A DNA stretch of 64,000 nucleotides from Acinetobacter sp. XS-4 (GTDB lineage: Bacteria > Pseudomonadota > Gammaproteobacteria > Pseudomonadales > Moraxellaceae): the NCBI RefSeq assembly GCF_023920705.1, contig NZ_CP094657.1, positions 62,001 through 126,000 on the forward strand, in the 5' to 3' direction. The number at the start of each line of letters is the position of its first letter. The first letter of the stretch is position 1. Both the position numbers and the translations under genes were made by a program. Below the pieces are notes generated by a model that saw only the letters and a program-made list of their open reading frames with translations, was not told where the DNA came from and did not search any database. This document shows positions 54,481-64,000 of the stretch, in pieces.

Positions 54481-55791
54481 TTATAAAATTGATTCAATCA
54501 CTGCCCGAATTACACCCAGTGTCAAACCAATAAATGCACCTACTACAACGCCATTTACTCGGATCATATGTAGGTCGCCACCGACTTCATTTTCAATTTT
54601 CCCGATCATTTCGCGTGAATCCCATTCATGAATGCGTTCACTGACATAGCGTATGATTTTATGGCTATATTGATCTGTAAAAGTCAGCGCAAGTCCTGTC
54701 ATTTCTTTGTTTAGCACTTCACGTACTTTGGCATTTTGAACGAGGTTTTCACCCAGTTGTTGAATAGCAGCTCTTAGGTTCATTGCAATGCCAGAGTCTT
54801 CTTTCATTAAATCTTCTTTAATGGCATTACACAAAATAGTAACAGCACCACTGATGAAATTGAGGACTTGTGGACTATCGAGAAGGGCATCTTTACCGCT
54901 GTTGAGGCGTTGGCTAGCAACGCTGTCTGGTTTTGCCAACTCAAGCATGAGAGAGTGGGCAATGGTTTCAATTTCTTGTCGCCAAGGATGTTCATCGTCT
55001 GCCAACATCGATTCTACTTTTTCAACGAGTGAGTCGATGGTACGTTGTTGAACATCAATACCAATCCAGCTTGCGCCTTTTGCAAGTGACCAGACACCAA
55101 GCGCTTTAAACATTTTTCGGGTTAATTCACGGGTTTTATCTGGGTTTTGTACCACCCATTCATGCGCGATATCGAGTCCACGCTGTAAGACATCTTGGTG
55201 GAAATCATTTTCCAATACCGCGCGTAGCATTTCACTTGCGAGTTTATTGACTTCAGTATTACGCACCCATTGCACACTATTATTTTGCACAAAATTGGCA
55301 ATTTGATCTTGGCTAACAAACTCAAAAATTTTCGGTACGGTTTGCTGAATGAGCTGTACCACTTGAGTATTGTTTTGTGGGCTTGCCAACCATTGACCAA
55401 TTGCGAGGCTCAAGTCAGTTTTTTCTAAGCTTCGTTCGACCACTTGAGGTGAAAGAAAATTTTCTTGTACAAAACGTCCCATTGATTCTGCAATGCGAGC
55501 TTTGTTGCGTGGAATAATTTCGGTGTGGTCGCGTAAAAACTTAGGAATGGGTAACTTACCAAAAGGGTTCCGAAATAGAACGGTAATCGCGTACCAGTCA
55601 GCTAAGCCACCGACGACACCTGCTTCTGCCCCTAACATTAGAATATGAATAAAACCTGTGTACTCTGGCAGAAAACGATCAGCCACCATCAGTGCAATCC
55701 ACAGCACAACGACAATAATAAGCGCCAGAGTAGCAAAATATTTGCTACGTTTAAGACTGGGCACGTGGTGAACTTCTTCTGCCATGTTCAT
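54481..55791 (-). CDS. DUF445 family membrane protein
   Basis: A 436-aa protein with two N-terminal membrane helices (about 20-60), a long helical central part with coiled-coil character, and a C-terminal hydrophobic helix (VVGAFIGLTLGVIRAVI). DUF445 signatures include GGLADWYAITVLFRNPFGKLPIP near 60-82 and IPRNKARIAESMG. The E. coli homologue is YjiN. The function is unknown; structural or membrane-trafficking roles have been suggested. It is 28 bp from the aminotransferase gene. Confidence 0.85.
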   Translation of the reverse strand: MNMAEEVHHVPSLKRSKYFATLALIIVVVLWIALMVADRFLPEYTGFIHILMLGAEAGVVGGLADWYAITVLFRNPFGKLPIPKFLRDHTEIIPRNKARIAESMGRFVQENFLSPQVVERSLEKTDLSLAIGQWLASPQNNTQVVQLIQQTVPKIFEFVSQDQIANFVQNNSVQWVRNTEVNKLASEMLRAVLENDFHQDVLQRGLDIAHEWVVQNPDKTRELTRKMFKALGVWSLAKGASWIGIDVQQRTIDSLVEKVESMLADDEHPWRQEIETIAHSLMLELAKPDSVASQRLNSGKDALLDSPQVLNFISGAVTILCNAIKEDLMKEDSGIAMNLRAAIQQLGENLVQNAKVREVLNKEMTGLALTFTDQYSHKIIRYVSERIHEWDSREMIGKIENEVGGDLHMIRVNGVVVGAFIGLTLGVIRAVIESIL

Positions 55792-55804
55792 AAATTTATC
55801 CTAT

Positions 55805-56368
55805 TCATTTTTGTTTTACTGGAGGCTCAGGCGGTGGCAACAGCTCTCCTGTCGGACTCAATCCATATTTTTGTCCGATTGATTTCAAGATCAAGGTTGC
55901 ATCAAAAGCATCCTGTGGAGCCTGCTTTTGATCCCGATAACATTCAATAGTATACGATACTTGAACAGGGTCGATATTGACCACTTGTGGGTAATCATAG
56001 AACGGATCATGCCAAAAACCTGGGTAGCGACGACCATAACCATATGGGTAAAAGCTTGGAGCTGATGGATAAACCACAGCCTGACGTGGTGGTTTCTGGC
56101 TCTGATTACTTGGATCATTTTGCACTTTAAAAAAGCGGAAACCTTTTTGTATAGTCGTTTGTGCTGATTTCACCAAGGTAATTTCTTCAGCTCTGCCATA
56201 ACTCATATTGGGGTCGGCTTGAAAACTAATACGGAACGTTTGGGCATTTAGAGGGTATGCTGAAAACTGCCCAAGCTGATCAAAGGTTTTTGGTTTACTT
56301 GGAGTCGTTGCACACGCAGTTAAAGTTAAGGCAGTGCCTAAGGCTAAACAAAGAGAGAGATATTTCAT
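55805..56368 (-). CDS. CC0125/CC1285-type lipoprotein
   Basis: A 187-aa lipoprotein: signal peptide with lipobox LTAC and the lipidated cysteine near residue 19. A beta-rich domain follows with YPLNAQTFRISFQADPNMSYGRAEEITLVKSAQTTIQKGFRFFKV, which matches the CC0125/CC1285 family. The middle is Pro/Tyr-rich (PSFYPYGYGRRYPGFW). The start at 56368 has GGGAG six bases upstream; an in-frame start seven codons earlier lacks a site. Function unknown; outer-membrane location is expected but not shown. It may be co-transcribed with the DUF445 gene, 13 bp downstream. Confidence 0.78.
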   Translation of the reverse strand: MKYLSLCLALGTALTLTACATTPSKPKTFDQLGQFSAYPLNAQTFRISFQADPNMSYGRAEEITLVKSAQTTIQKGFRFFKVQNDPSNQSQKPPRQAVVYPSAPSFYPYGYGRRYPGFWHDPFYDYPQVVNIDPVQVSYTIECYRDQKQAPQDAFDATLILKSIGQKYGLSPTGELLPPPEPPVKQK

Positions 56369-56427
56369 GATGAACTCCCAGCTGAGCATTAAAAAATAAA
56401 TGACTCAGCATTAAAATTTAAGAAACT

Positions 56428-56967
56428 TTAAAAACTACTGTTCGGTTCTAATAAAAATTCAGTTTCCTCTGGAGTAGAAACACGCCCGAGAATGGTATTT
56501 CGATGAGGATAGCGTCCAAAGCGATCAATAATGACTTTATGCTTTTTCTCAAAACTTAAATTAATTTCATTGCCGAGACGTTGAAAGAGTTTCAAGGCAA
56601 ACTCATGAATCAATTTTGATTCACTATGCATAAACGGCATATATAAAAAAGAACGTTGCTCTGGATTAAGCTGTGCATCGAGTTGCAAGCTAATCGCTTC
56701 TTGTGCCAAAGCTAATGCCAAGCTGTCGTAGGCAAAAGATTGGGGTTGATCACGATAAATGTTGCGAGAAAACTGGTCTAGTACAATAATCTCTGCCAGA
56801 CGGCCTTCAGCTGTTTTTCGCCATGACCACAATTCAGCTTGAGTTGCCTGTCGATGAACGTCAGAAAAAGTTTCGCAAATTTTTTTGTCAAAATCATCAC
56901 TTTTTGCAAACCAAAGTGAACGGTGTTCAGGAGAAAACCAAAAGTTTAAAATGTCTTGTTCGTTCAT
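56428..56967 (-). CDS. DUF924 family protein
   Basis: A 179-aa cytoplasmic helical protein of the DUF924 family: N-terminal ILNFWFSPEHRSLWFAKSDDFD, central AEIIVLDQFSRNIYRDQPQSFAYD, and the C-terminal DRFGRYPHRNTILGR. The family is common in bacteria and its biochemical role is not known. It stands as the first gene of the minus-strand group here, divergent from gshA. Confidence 0.88.
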   Translation of the reverse strand: MNEQDILNFWFSPEHRSLWFAKSDDFDKKICETFSDVHRQATQAELWSWRKTAEGRLAEIIVLDQFSRNIYRDQPQSFAYDSLALALAQEAISLQLDAQLNPEQRSFLYMPFMHSESKLIHEFALKLFQRLGNEINLSFEKKHKVIIDRFGRYPHRNTILGRVSTPEETEFLLEPNSSF

Positions 56968-57135
56968 GATATTGACAACTCTTTAGCAATTATTCTTCAA
57001 TAAAATCACAATTCTTTCGTGTCTTAAATAACAAGATTGTGATAAAAATTGCCAAACTGGAATGATGTGAGTATATAAATAGCCGTATCATCTCACGATT
57101 TTGTATATAGTGATCTTTAATAAGCGAGCAAATGC

Positions 57136-58713
57136 ATGAGTCAACCCACTACACCCTCTCAATCAGTTATTCCTGCTTGGGTGGATTCGTCGCTACTACA
57201 AGGCATGTTACGTGGAATAGAGCGTGAAAGCCTACGTATGCAAAGTAATGGGTTCTTATCACAAGAGTTACATCCGAAGGCTTTAGGCTCGGCTTTAACA
57301 CATCCACAAATTACGACTGATTATTCAGAAGCATTGATGGAGTTTATTACCTCGCCCAAGCCAACCATTGAAGAAGCTTTGCATGAGCTCACCGATATTC
57401 ATGCGGTTGTGCATCGTCATTTAGAAAATGGTGAAAAACTTTGGCCGCTGTCTATGCCATGTATGTTAGACGACAATGAAGAACGAATTCGTCTAGCACA
57501 ATACGGCACCTCTAATATTGGTCGTTTTAAAACACTATATCGCCGTGGGTTGGGCATTCGATATGGCCGTCGTATGCAGACCATTTCAGGCGTGCATTAC
57601 AATTTATCTTTTCCGGATACACTTTTTGCCGAGCTACAAGCTCATGAAACTGACGAACAATTAAAATTATTAAATTTGCAGGATTATCGTAGCCATCGTT
57701 ATTTTGGACTTATTCGTAACTTTATCCGTTTAACACCACTGGTTATGTTTTTAGTGGGCGCTAGCCCAACGGTATGTCGTTGTTTCTTAACTGGACATAA
57801 ACATCAGTTATTGCCTTTAATCAAAGGTTCATACTATTTACCGTATGCTACAGCTTTGCGTATGGGACGATTGGGCTATCAAAACTCAGCCCAAAAAAGC
57901 TTAGGTATTCACTACAACAATTTGACTGGTTATCTGGATGGTTTACAAAAAGCCGTTCATTCTCCTTACCCGCCATTTAGCCGTTTAGGGTTAAATGATG
58001 CCTCTGGTGAGCCGTTGCAAATTAATGATCATGTTTTGCAGATCGAGAATGAATATTACAGTCTTGTACGTCCGAAACAGGTGCCTCAATCAGGTGAAAC
58101 ACCGTCTCAAGCCTTGAAAAATCGAGGTGTAGGATATGTTGAACTACGTGCTGTTGATGTAAACCCATATTCGGCAATTGGTGTTGATGAAACGACGGCA
58201 GGTTTCCTTGAAGTGTTAGCACTTTATTGTTTGCTAAGTGACAGCCCAGAGCTATTAGGCCCTGAGCAAGACTTGGTTGAGAAAAATCAGACCGAGGTGG
58301 TAAACCGAGGGCGAGCGCCGAACGCAACTATTACAGATTTAATAGGGTCATACCACATCGAAGATTGGGCACGGTTATATATTGCAAAAATGCAAGATTG
58401 TGCACAGCTACTCGATCAGACCTATTCAACGGACTTGTATGGCTCAGCATTAGCGATCATGCAAGCACGAATTGATGAAGTTGATGAGACTTTATCTGCC
58501 CATGTCATTGACGATACGTTAAAACATGGTGGAACTTGGAGTTTTGGTAGCCACATGGCGCAATTACATGCTGAAAGTTATGAAGAGCATGAGATTAGTG
58601 TGGAAACCTTGAAACATTTTGAACAATTGGCTGCACAGTCGTTACAGCAGCAAGAACAACTTGAGCAAGATACTCAGGTCAGTTTTGACCAATATCTTGA
58701 ACAATATCGATAA
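57136..58713 (+). CDS. gshA: Glutamate--cysteine ligase
   Basis: First step of glutathione synthesis, joining glutamate to cysteine with ATP. The 525-aa protein belongs to the gammaproteobacterial GshA family: [63 protein letters not shown] and [21 protein letters not shown]. Glutathione is needed by MaiA in this window, among others. dsbB follows after 16 bp on the same strand, so the two may be co-transcribed. Confidence 0.96.
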   Translation: MSQPTTPSQSVIPAWVDSSLLQGMLRGIERESLRMQSNGFLSQELHPKALGSALTHPQITTDYSEALMEFITSPKPTIEEALHELTDIHAVVHRHLENGEKLWPLSMPCMLDDNEERIRLAQYGTSNIGRFKTLYRRGLGIRYGRRMQTISGVHYNLSFPDTLFAELQAHETDEQLKLLNLQDYRSHRYFGLIRNFIRLTPLVMFLVGASPTVCRCFLTGHKHQLLPLIKGSYYLPYATALRMGRLGYQNSAQKSLGIHYNNLTGYLDGLQKAVHSPYPPFSRLGLNDASGEPLQINDHVLQIENEYYSLVRPKQVPQSGETPSQALKNRGVGYVELRAVDVNPYSAIGVDETTAGFLEVLALYCLLSDSPELLGPEQDLVEKNQTEVVNRGRAPNATITDLIGSYHIEDWARLYIAKMQDCAQLLDQTYSTDLYGSALAIMQARIDEVDETLSAHVIDDTLKHGGTWSFGSHMAQLHAESYEEHEISVETLKHFEQLAAQSLQQQEQLEQDTQVSFDQYLEQYR

Positions 58714-58729
58714 TAAAACGAGGTTTTAC

Positions 58730-59245
58730 ATGCGATTAAGTTACCGTTTGGTGAGTGGACTACTTGTTTTAGCAAGTATTGTCGGCATGTCTTTTGCGTT
58801 GTATCTGGAACATGTAAAAGGTTTAGAGCCATGTCCGCTCTGTATTTTTCAACGTGTTGGCTTAATGGCGATGGGTTTTGTGGCGCTCATAGCATTTTTG
58901 CATAACCCGGTTTCCAATGCGGTTAAACGCTTTTATGCATTTTTGGCTGGCATCGCAATTTTATGGTCAGTCGGAGTGGCAGGCCGTCATGTTTGGATAC
59001 AGCATTTACCAGCAGATCAAGTACCGAGTTGTGGACCAGGTTTAAACTATTTAGTTGATGCCTTACCTATGAAAGCCGTTTTACAAGAAGTGCTTGCTGG
59101 TTCAGGTGAATGTGCTGCAATTGATTGGACCTTTTTAGGTCAATCTTTACCAGTTTGGTCATTGGTTTATTTCCTTTTGCTATTACTGGTATGTTTATGG
59201 CAGTTGTTCCGTTTTTATCCAGTATTTAAGACTGCGAAAAAATAA
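58730..59245 (+). CDS. dsbB: Disulfide bond formation protein B
   Basis: Inner-membrane oxidase that re-oxidises DsbA and passes electrons to ubiquinone. The 171-aa protein has four transmembrane helices and the two essential cysteine pairs: Cys35-x-x-Cys38 (EPCPLCIFQ) and Cys101/Cys128 ([15 protein letters not shown]). The start at 58730 has GAGG seven bases upstream; longer frames reading back into gshA are not used. A terminator follows, shared with the convergent hydrolase gene. Confidence 0.94.
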   Translation: MRLSYRLVSGLLVLASIVGMSFALYLEHVKGLEPCPLCIFQRVGLMAMGFVALIAFLHNPVSNAVKRFYAFLAGIAILWSVGVAGRHVWIQHLPADQVPSCGPGLNYLVDALPMKAVLQEVLAGSGECAAIDWTFLGQSLPVWSLVYFLLLLLVCLWQLFRFYPVFKTAKK

Positions 59246-59256
59246 GTTTAAACAGA

Positions 59257-59291
59257 TAAAAAAAGCCCAACTTAAGTTGGGCTTTTTTTTA
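59257..59291. terminator. Bidirectional terminator between dsbB and the alpha/beta hydrolase gene
   Basis: AAAAAAAGCCCAACTT/AAGTTGGGCTTTTTTT between convergent genes; the arms are contiguous, so the loop is small. Confidence 0.88.
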
Positions 59292-60632
59292 CGTCTCTAC
59301 AATTCCTTCTAAATCTTCGAGCGTATAGTTCGGCATATCAATAATATGGGTTTGAATACCTTCTTGCACATAATCATTAACATTAGGATATAGCCAGCGA
59401 GTAATCTGTTCCGCGACACTCGAGTGATACTGAATTTCAAAGTGATTTAGGCCATAGAACACGGCTTTGTGCGAATCTGGAACTTTGAGCTGAAAACGTG
59501 GATTCGGGTGTTCACCCAGCGCGCTTTTCACACTCACTAGGTAGTCGCCAATCACGGTAAGCGCTTTGTTACGTACTTTTTCAAACTCGAGTGTGCCTGC
59601 CACTAAAAAGGTATTGATATGAGACGGCAATGGAGCAGGTGCACGGTTATCATCCATCATGCCAATACGGGCATCCATATATTCCCAGTCATCATCACGA
59701 ACGCTACCGTGGCGTAGGTCTAAAATGCCGTTACTACGAATATTAACCAGTTGACCGAGTAAACCCACAAAAGGGAAGGCTCCGAGCTTATCTTGTATGG
59801 TAAAGCCAAAGCGCTCCAAGACAGCACCATGATGCGGAGAACCAATGCAGACCAGATTCTCGACCATATGAATCCATTGATACATATTTTGTTTGCCGTA
59901 AAACAGAGCACTTCGAGAAACTAATCCACCCATGCTATGGCCAATGATATCAATACTGGTAATTCTCGGGTTACGTTGTACTAAGTCTTCTAATACATTT
60001 GAAAAGCTGCGGCCATTAGCTGAAATACGTCGACCTGTATTGTAATTTAAATACAGCATAGTGTTATGGTCACGCTGTGCTAACAGACGTTCTCCAATAC
60101 CACCATAATGTGCGTTTGACCAACTAAGATGATTCATACACAAACCATGAACCAAAATCACAATACGTCCTGCAAGTTCCCCTTGTTGTATTGCACCGTA
60201 GTGATCGTATAGCACCATTGGTAAGGCCAGTGGACTATGTTGTTTAAGTAGGTAATCCCCAAAAATTCCATTCAAAATTCCGACTAAAAAATGTAGGCTT
60301 GGGGTGAGTGGCTTTTCATGAAGTGTGGGATATTTTTCAATAATGTGACGTAAACTTGGCGCTAAAAAGTGACTACCATATTTTTGTAATGCGCCATAAG
60401 AAAATTGATATGCCTTTTGCACAAATGGTCGTTTTTGAAAGTTTTTTGCATTTTGTGTGCTCACACCAAAAGCATTTTTTAATACTTCAATATTAATAAC
60501 TTGTATTAATTCATGTACACCATTTAAGCTGGTGCTGAACAGTTGAGCTAAACCTTCTAGTACGTCTGCCTGACTCGGTGGCGTACGATCCCATTTACAA
60601 TAAGTTTCATGTAGTGGTGTTAAGCTCGGCAT
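59289..60632 (-). CDS. Alpha/beta hydrolase, PGAP1/lipase-like
   Basis: A 447-aa hydrolase. The catalytic part begins with the oxyanion-type VILVHGLCMNHLSW (about 157-171) and carries the nucleophile Ser233 in IIGHSMGGLVSR, with following SPHHGA. A C-terminal histidine is plausible in the GLNHFEIQYHSS block. The 150-residue N-terminal extension is helical and unrelated to known domains that I can name. There is no signal peptide. It resembles PGAP1-like and triacylglycerol lipase-type esterases, but the substrate is unknown. It is transcribed towards dsbB. Confidence 0.83.
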   Translation of the reverse strand: MPSLTPLHETYCKWDRTPPSQADVLEGLAQLFSTSLNGVHELIQVINIEVLKNAFGVSTQNAKNFQKRPFVQKAYQFSYGALQKYGSHFLAPSLRHIIEKYPTLHEKPLTPSLHFLVGILNGIFGDYLLKQHSPLALPMVLYDHYGAIQQGELAGRIVILVHGLCMNHLSWSNAHYGGIGERLLAQRDHNTMLYLNYNTGRRISANGRSFSNVLEDLVQRNPRITSIDIIGHSMGGLVSRSALFYGKQNMYQWIHMVENLVCIGSPHHGAVLERFGFTIQDKLGAFPFVGLLGQLVNIRSNGILDLRHGSVRDDDWEYMDARIGMMDDNRAPAPLPSHINTFLVAGTLEFEKVRNKALTVIGDYLVSVKSALGEHPNPRFQLKVPDSHKAVFYGLNHFEIQYHSSVAEQITRWLYPNVNDYVQEGIQTHIIDMPNYTLEDLEGIVET

Positions 60633-60842
60633 ATCTTTTCCCCATATACGTTATAACCGACGTTTTAAGCTGTACTTTTTATCAACGGCAGTAAACGTTT
60701 CCATCTTAGTAGTTTAAATAACACATTTTTTTAAAATACTGATGAATGGTTAGTTGAGTGGTTTTTCTTGTCTGACAATTGTGCTTTTCTATACAAACTG
60801 AGAACAAAATTGTGAAATTTGTCTCAATTTAGAGGGGAATAT

Positions 60843-61424
60843 ATGAATATTATCTACCTCCATGGTTTTAATAGTAGCTCTCTTTCGATTAAAGGACTGA
60901 GCTTAAGGCAGTATTGTAGCGAATTAGGGATTAATGTGCATTTGCCAAACCTGAATAGATCTCCAGATCAGGTGGTTGAGCAAGTTTCAGAACTTATTGA
61001 AAGTCTGGATGATGTTGCATTGGTTGGTAGTAGTTTAGGTGGTTTTTTTGCGACATATTTTGTCGCGAAATATAATATTCCGGCTGTACTGATTAATCCT
61101 GCTATGCAACCATGGAAGCTGTTTGATGAGTTGTTTCAAGTTGAAAGCATGCCCTATGTGGTGAATGATCAATGGTCAATTGATCATGTTCAGTTGCGAC
61201 AATTACAACAACTGGAACTGAAACAACCTAAAAATGCCGACAAAATACTCGTCTTGTTGCAACAAGGCGACGAAATTTTGGATTATCGTCAAGCACAACG
61301 CTATTATAGTGCTGCAACGCCATCCTCATTGATTTTGACGGATGCTCATGGCAATCATGCTATGGAAGATTTTGAAGAAAAATTACCGTTAGTGATCGAA
61401 TTCTTTGCGCACACCATCAAATAA
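60843..61424 (+). CDS. yqiA: YqiA-family esterase
   Basis: A 193-aa alpha/beta hydrolase of the YqiA/UPF0227 family: N-terminal NIIYLHGFNSS, the nucleophile Ser in VGSSLGGFFATYF, and the C-terminal DAHGNHAMEDFE containing the histidine. Length matches the E. coli protein. The start at 60843 has GAGGGG upstream; the next downstream gene is parE, exactly as in E. coli (yqiA-parE), which supports the name. Esterase activity towards short esters is reported for the family; the native substrate is not known. Confidence 0.9.
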   Translation: MNIIYLHGFNSSSLSIKGLSLRQYCSELGINVHLPNLNRSPDQVVEQVSELIESLDDVALVGSSLGGFFATYFVAKYNIPAVLINPAMQPWKLFDELFQVESMPYVVNDQWSIDHVQLRQLQQLELKQPKNADKILVLLQQGDEILDYRQAQRYYSAATPSSLILTDAHGNHAMEDFEEKLPLVIEFFAHTIK

Positions 61425-61438
61425 GGAAAACGTACAAC

Positions 61439-63322
61439 GTGACACAATATACGGCTCAATCGCTTGAAGTCCTTTCTGGTTTAGACCCTGTTCGCCGTCG
61501 TCCAGGGATGTATACCGATACGACTCGACCTAACCATTTAGCTCAGGAAGTTATTGATAATGCTGTTGATGAAGCATTAGCGGGTCATGCCGACAAAATA
61601 TGTGTCACAGTTTATAAAGATGGTTCATTGTCGGTTGAAGATAATGGTCGTGGTATGCCGGTTGATATTCATCCTGAATATGGTCAATGTGGTATCGAAA
61701 TTATTTTGACCAAGCTCCATGCTGGCGGTAAATTTAGTACTGATAACTACCAGTTTTCTGGTGGTTTGCATGGTGTGGGGATTTCGGTTGTAAATGCTTT
61801 ATCAACACGTGTTGAAGTCGAAGTACAACGTCAGGGTAACCTATATCAAATGGCGTTTGAGCAGGGTGAACCAGTTGCACCATTAGCCGTTCTCGAGGGT
61901 AAAACACCAAAACGTGCGACAGGTACAACAGTACATTTTTGGCCTGAAGCAAAATATTTTGATAGTCCGAAATTTGCTTTAAAAGCCCTAAAACACAATT
62001 TAAAAGCCAAAGCTGTTTTAGCGGCTGGCTTAAAAATTATCTATATCGATCAAATTAACGATGAAAAAATCGAATGGCAATTTGAAAATGGCCTCGTCGA
62101 TTATTTGATGGATGAATTGCAAGACCGCGAAATTTTGCCAAATCCTGCTTTTGTGAGTAATGGTCAGGCAGACCGTGCGGCGTGTGAATTTGCGATTTGC
62201 TGGAATGTAGAAGGTGGTGAGCAGGTTCAAGAAAGTTATGTCAACCTGATTCCAACCGCACAAGGCGGTACTCATGTGAATGGTTTACGCTCAGGTGTAA
62301 CGGAGGCTTTACGTGAGTTCTGTGAGCTGCGGAACCTGTTGCCAAGAAATCTCAAACTATCGGCAGAAGATGTCTGGGATGGTGTGAACTATATTTTGTC
62401 ACTTAAGTTCCAAGAACCACAGTTTTCAGGTCAAACCAAAGAGCGCCTTTCTAGTCGAGAAGCATCAAATATTGTTTTAAATATTGCCAAAGATGCTTTT
62501 TCACTTTGGTTAAACCAACATGCTGAAGTTGCCATGCAACTGGCAGAAATGGCGATTTCTAAAGCAGGTCGTCGTTTAAAAGCAGCGAAAAAAGTTGAGC
62601 GTAAAAAGATTGTTTCTGGCCCTGCTTTACCGGGTAAATTGGCTGACTGTGTTGGGCAAACCCGTGAAGACACTGAGCTATTCATTGTCGAGGGTGACTC
62701 AGCAGGTGGTAGTGCCAAGCAAGCACGTGATAAAAACTTTCAAGCTATCATGCCAATTCGTGGAAAAATCTTAAATACGTGGGAAGTTTCTTCTGACGAG
62801 GTTTTGGCTTCTCAAGAGGTTCACGATATTGCGATTGCCATTGGCGTAGACCCAGGTAGTGATGATTTATCAGAGCTACGTTACGGCAAAATCTGTATTT
62901 TGGCCGATGCTGACTCGGACGGTTTACATATTGCGACTTTGCTTTGCGCTTTATTCGTTAAACACTTTCCTACCTTGGTTGAAGAAGGCCATCTGTTTGT
63001 AGCAATGCCACCATTGTTCCGTATCGACATTGGTAAAGATGTCCATTACGCGCTTGATGATGATGAGCTTGAAGTCATCTTGAAAAATGTAAAAGGCAAT
63101 CGTAATCCGCAAATTACCCGATTCAAAGGATTGGGTGAGATGAACGCGAGCCAGCTACGTGAAACAACCATGGATCCAAACACTCGTCGTTTAGTGCAGC
63201 TCGATCTAGATGATGCTCATTTTACAGCTGGTTTACTTGATAAGTTACTTGCCAAAAAACGTTCGGCAGATCGTAAGCAGTGGCTTGAGCAGAAAGGTAA
63301 CTTAGCTGATATCACTGTTTAA
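61439..63322 (+). CDS. parE: DNA topoisomerase IV subunit B
   Basis: ATPase subunit of the enzyme that decatenates daughter chromosomes. The 627-aa protein has the GHKL ATPase blocks (LDPVRRRPGMYTDTTRP, DNAVDEALAGHADK, NGRGMPVDIHPE, GGLHGVGISVVNALS) and the TOPRIM segment EGDSAGGSAKQARDKNF and ILADADSDGLHI, followed by MPPLFRIDIG and RFKGLGEMN. The start is GTG at 61439 with AAGGA upstream. It follows yqiA by 14 bp. The partner parC is not in this window. Confidence 0.97.
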   Translation: MTQYTAQSLEVLSGLDPVRRRPGMYTDTTRPNHLAQEVIDNAVDEALAGHADKICVTVYKDGSLSVEDNGRGMPVDIHPEYGQCGIEIILTKLHAGGKFSTDNYQFSGGLHGVGISVVNALSTRVEVEVQRQGNLYQMAFEQGEPVAPLAVLEGKTPKRATGTTVHFWPEAKYFDSPKFALKALKHNLKAKAVLAAGLKIIYIDQINDEKIEWQFENGLVDYLMDELQDREILPNPAFVSNGQADRAACEFAICWNVEGGEQVQESYVNLIPTAQGGTHVNGLRSGVTEALREFCELRNLLPRNLKLSAEDVWDGVNYILSLKFQEPQFSGQTKERLSSREASNIVLNIAKDAFSLWLNQHAEVAMQLAEMAISKAGRRLKAAKKVERKKIVSGPALPGKLADCVGQTREDTELFIVEGDSAGGSAKQARDKNFQAIMPIRGKILNTWEVSSDEVLASQEVHDIAIAIGVDPGSDDLSELRYGKICILADADSDGLHIATLLCALFVKHFPTLVEEGHLFVAMPPLFRIDIGKDVHYALDDDELEVILKNVKGNRNPQITRFKGLGEMNASQLRETTMDPNTRRLVQLDLDDAHFTAGLLDKLLAKKRSADRKQWLEQKGNLADITV

Positions 63323-63328
63323 AATAGA

Positions 63329-63366
63329 ATAAAAAAATCCCCGCTCAATAGGCGGGGATTTTTTAT
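63329..63366 (+). terminator. Terminator after parE
   Basis: AAAATCCCCGC-tcaatag-GCGGGGATTTT followed by TTT, just after the parE stop. Confidence 0.92.
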
Positions 63367-63442
63367 GTAAATCTAAATTGTTGGAAATCACCACAACGGT
63401 TTCTGTCATTAAATTAAAATAGACCGATCTGTTTATTTTAAT

Positions 63443-63946
63443 TTAGGTCGTAATTTTTATAGCAAGTGGAAATTGAAAAACATCACAATTCGCTCCACCT
63501 CCAATTCGATCTACCACTGCAAAATCACTCGGTGCTTCAAAGGTAAGCAAAGGATGATGCCATGTACCCGCCCGATAATTGATACTTTGCTTTCCATTTG
63601 AAACAAATGCACATAGCTTTGAAATATCAGGAGTGTTTTCATCGAAAGCGGGCGCGACAATAATTAAAAACTTTTGTTGCTGTAGTGGAATAAATGCCTG
63701 AGACCCTTTCGGATGACGCTCTAGCATTGAAATTTCCAGAGGTAACAGGCTGGCTTTAATATTACGAAAAATACTAATTCCTGCTTTTGCTTCCCCTTCA
63801 ATTTCAGTTTCAACGAGCGCGTGGTAGCGCTCGGTGTGGGCATCGTTAATATGAAAAAAGTCATGCCCGTCGCAACAGATGACCTCTCCGAAGGGCTGAA
63901 AGTTTTCAATGGTTAAGGGCTGAATTTGAACATTCTTCATGATCAT
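63443..63946 (-). CDS. allA: Ureidoglycolate lyase
   Basis: Splits ureidoglycolate into glyoxylate and urea in allantoin breakdown. The 167-aa cupin-type protein shows PLTIENFQPFGEVICCDG, the SMLERHPKGSQAFIPL metal-site region, INYRAGTWHHPLLTF and VDRIGGGANCDVF. The start at 63946 overlaps the preceding stop codon (ATGA), giving translational coupling with the allantoicase gene; an ATG two codons later is possible. Ends far from parE, with a separate terminator between. Together with alc it forms the end of a ureide operon running in from the right. Confidence 0.93.
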   Translation of the reverse strand: MIMKNVQIQPLTIENFQPFGEVICCDGHDFFHINDAHTERYHALVETEIEGEAKAGISIFRNIKASLLPLEISMLERHPKGSQAFIPLQQQKFLIIVAPAFDENTPDISKLCAFVSNGKQSINYRAGTWHHPLLTFEAPSDFAVVDRIGGGANCDVFQFPLAIKITT

Positions 63947-64000
63947 GACTTGGCAATTTTTCCCCATAAACGAACACGACTAATACCACCGTCTGGAATC
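63943..64000 (-). CDS. alc: Allantoicase, C-terminal end only (truncated by window edge)
   Basis: The last 19 codons on the minus strand read IPDGGISRVRLWGKIAKS then TGA. The PDGGISRVRLWG segment is a hallmark of allantoicase, which converts allantoate to ureidoglycolate and urea. Its stop codon overlaps the allA start (ATGA). The rest of the gene lies beyond position 64000. Confidence 0.75.
   Translation of the reverse strand, partial: IPDGGISRVRLWGKIAKS

Noticed and set aside
1..64000. tRNA, rRNA, CRISPR, prophage or insertion sequence
   Set aside because: No tRNA-like cloverleaf, repeat-spacer array, integrase, transposase or terminal inverted repeats seen anywhere in the window.

Overview
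The window looks like core chromosome of an Acinetobacter, most likely of the A. baumannii group. The base composition is AT-rich and the gene set is gammaproteobacterial. The zinc genes zrlA and zigA sit directly beside the histidine-utilisation genes, an arrangement described in A. baumannii. Species assignment is inference from gene content and order. I see no insertion sequence, prophage, CRISPR array, tRNA or rRNA.

Left part (1-16.5 kb). A formate/nitrite-type channel runs off the left edge. It is followed by a small hypothetical gene, dapA-bamC-purC, pncA (nicotinamidase), a BASS transporter and a DUF523 gene. Next is a tyrosine/homogentisate catabolic locus: hpd, an IclR regulator, an operon fahA-maiA-VOC protein, and an AroP-type permease diverging from fahA. 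The usual cupin homogentisate dioxygenase (hmgA) is absent, and a small VOC-fold protein with a complete His/His/Glu metal triad occupies its place. Two 17-bp palindromes spaced exactly 20 bp apart occur both upstream of hpd and between fahA and the permease, pointing to one shared regulator. Then come zrlA (peptidase lipoprotein) and zigA (COG0523 GTPase), each behind a Zur-box-like palindrome, and an acyltransferase.

Histidine utilisation (16.8-25.4 kb). The order is hutC-hutD, then hutU-hutH-hutT-hutI-hutG, taking histidine via urocanate, imidazolonepropionate and formiminoglutamate to glutamate. TGTATATACA palindromes precede hutC and hutU and are the likely HutC operators. murI follows.

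Accessory pocket (26.3-29.0 kb). Between murI and glmS lie an unrecognised 406-aa protein with lectin-like ends and a very AT-rich stretch holding a compact, strongly paired RNA element behind a near-consensus sigma-70 promoter. That element ends in a hairpin that masks the ribosome-binding site of an 11-codon hydrophobic ORF. A small Cys-containing putative secreted protein and another long hairpin follow. This is the most likely undescribed system here. The empty attTn7 position is just downstream of glmS.

Central part (29-44 kb). A tight minus-strand run ribBX-ribH-nusB-thiL-pgpA-glmU-glmS supplies riboflavin, transcription antitermination, thiamine pyrophosphate, phosphatidylglycerol and UDP-GlcNAc. 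The GTP cyclohydrolase II half of RibBX lacks its zinc cysteines. A YtjB-like membrane protein diverges from serB. Then come small hypothetical genes, an SCP2 protein, dtd, pncB, a rhodanese and psd.

Right part (44-64 kb). An exported acetamidase/formamidase has a near-perfect sigma-54 promoter. It is followed by a ModA-like binding protein, an exported lipase-like hydrolase, phoB-phoR with a Pho-box-like site, a TetR/SDR divergent pair around a perfect operator, a MATE transporter, an aminotransferase, DUF445, a lipoprotein, DUF924, gshA, dsbB, an esterase, yqiA-parE, and the ureide genes allA and alc at the right edge. Most convergent gene pairs are separated by strong bidirectional terminators.
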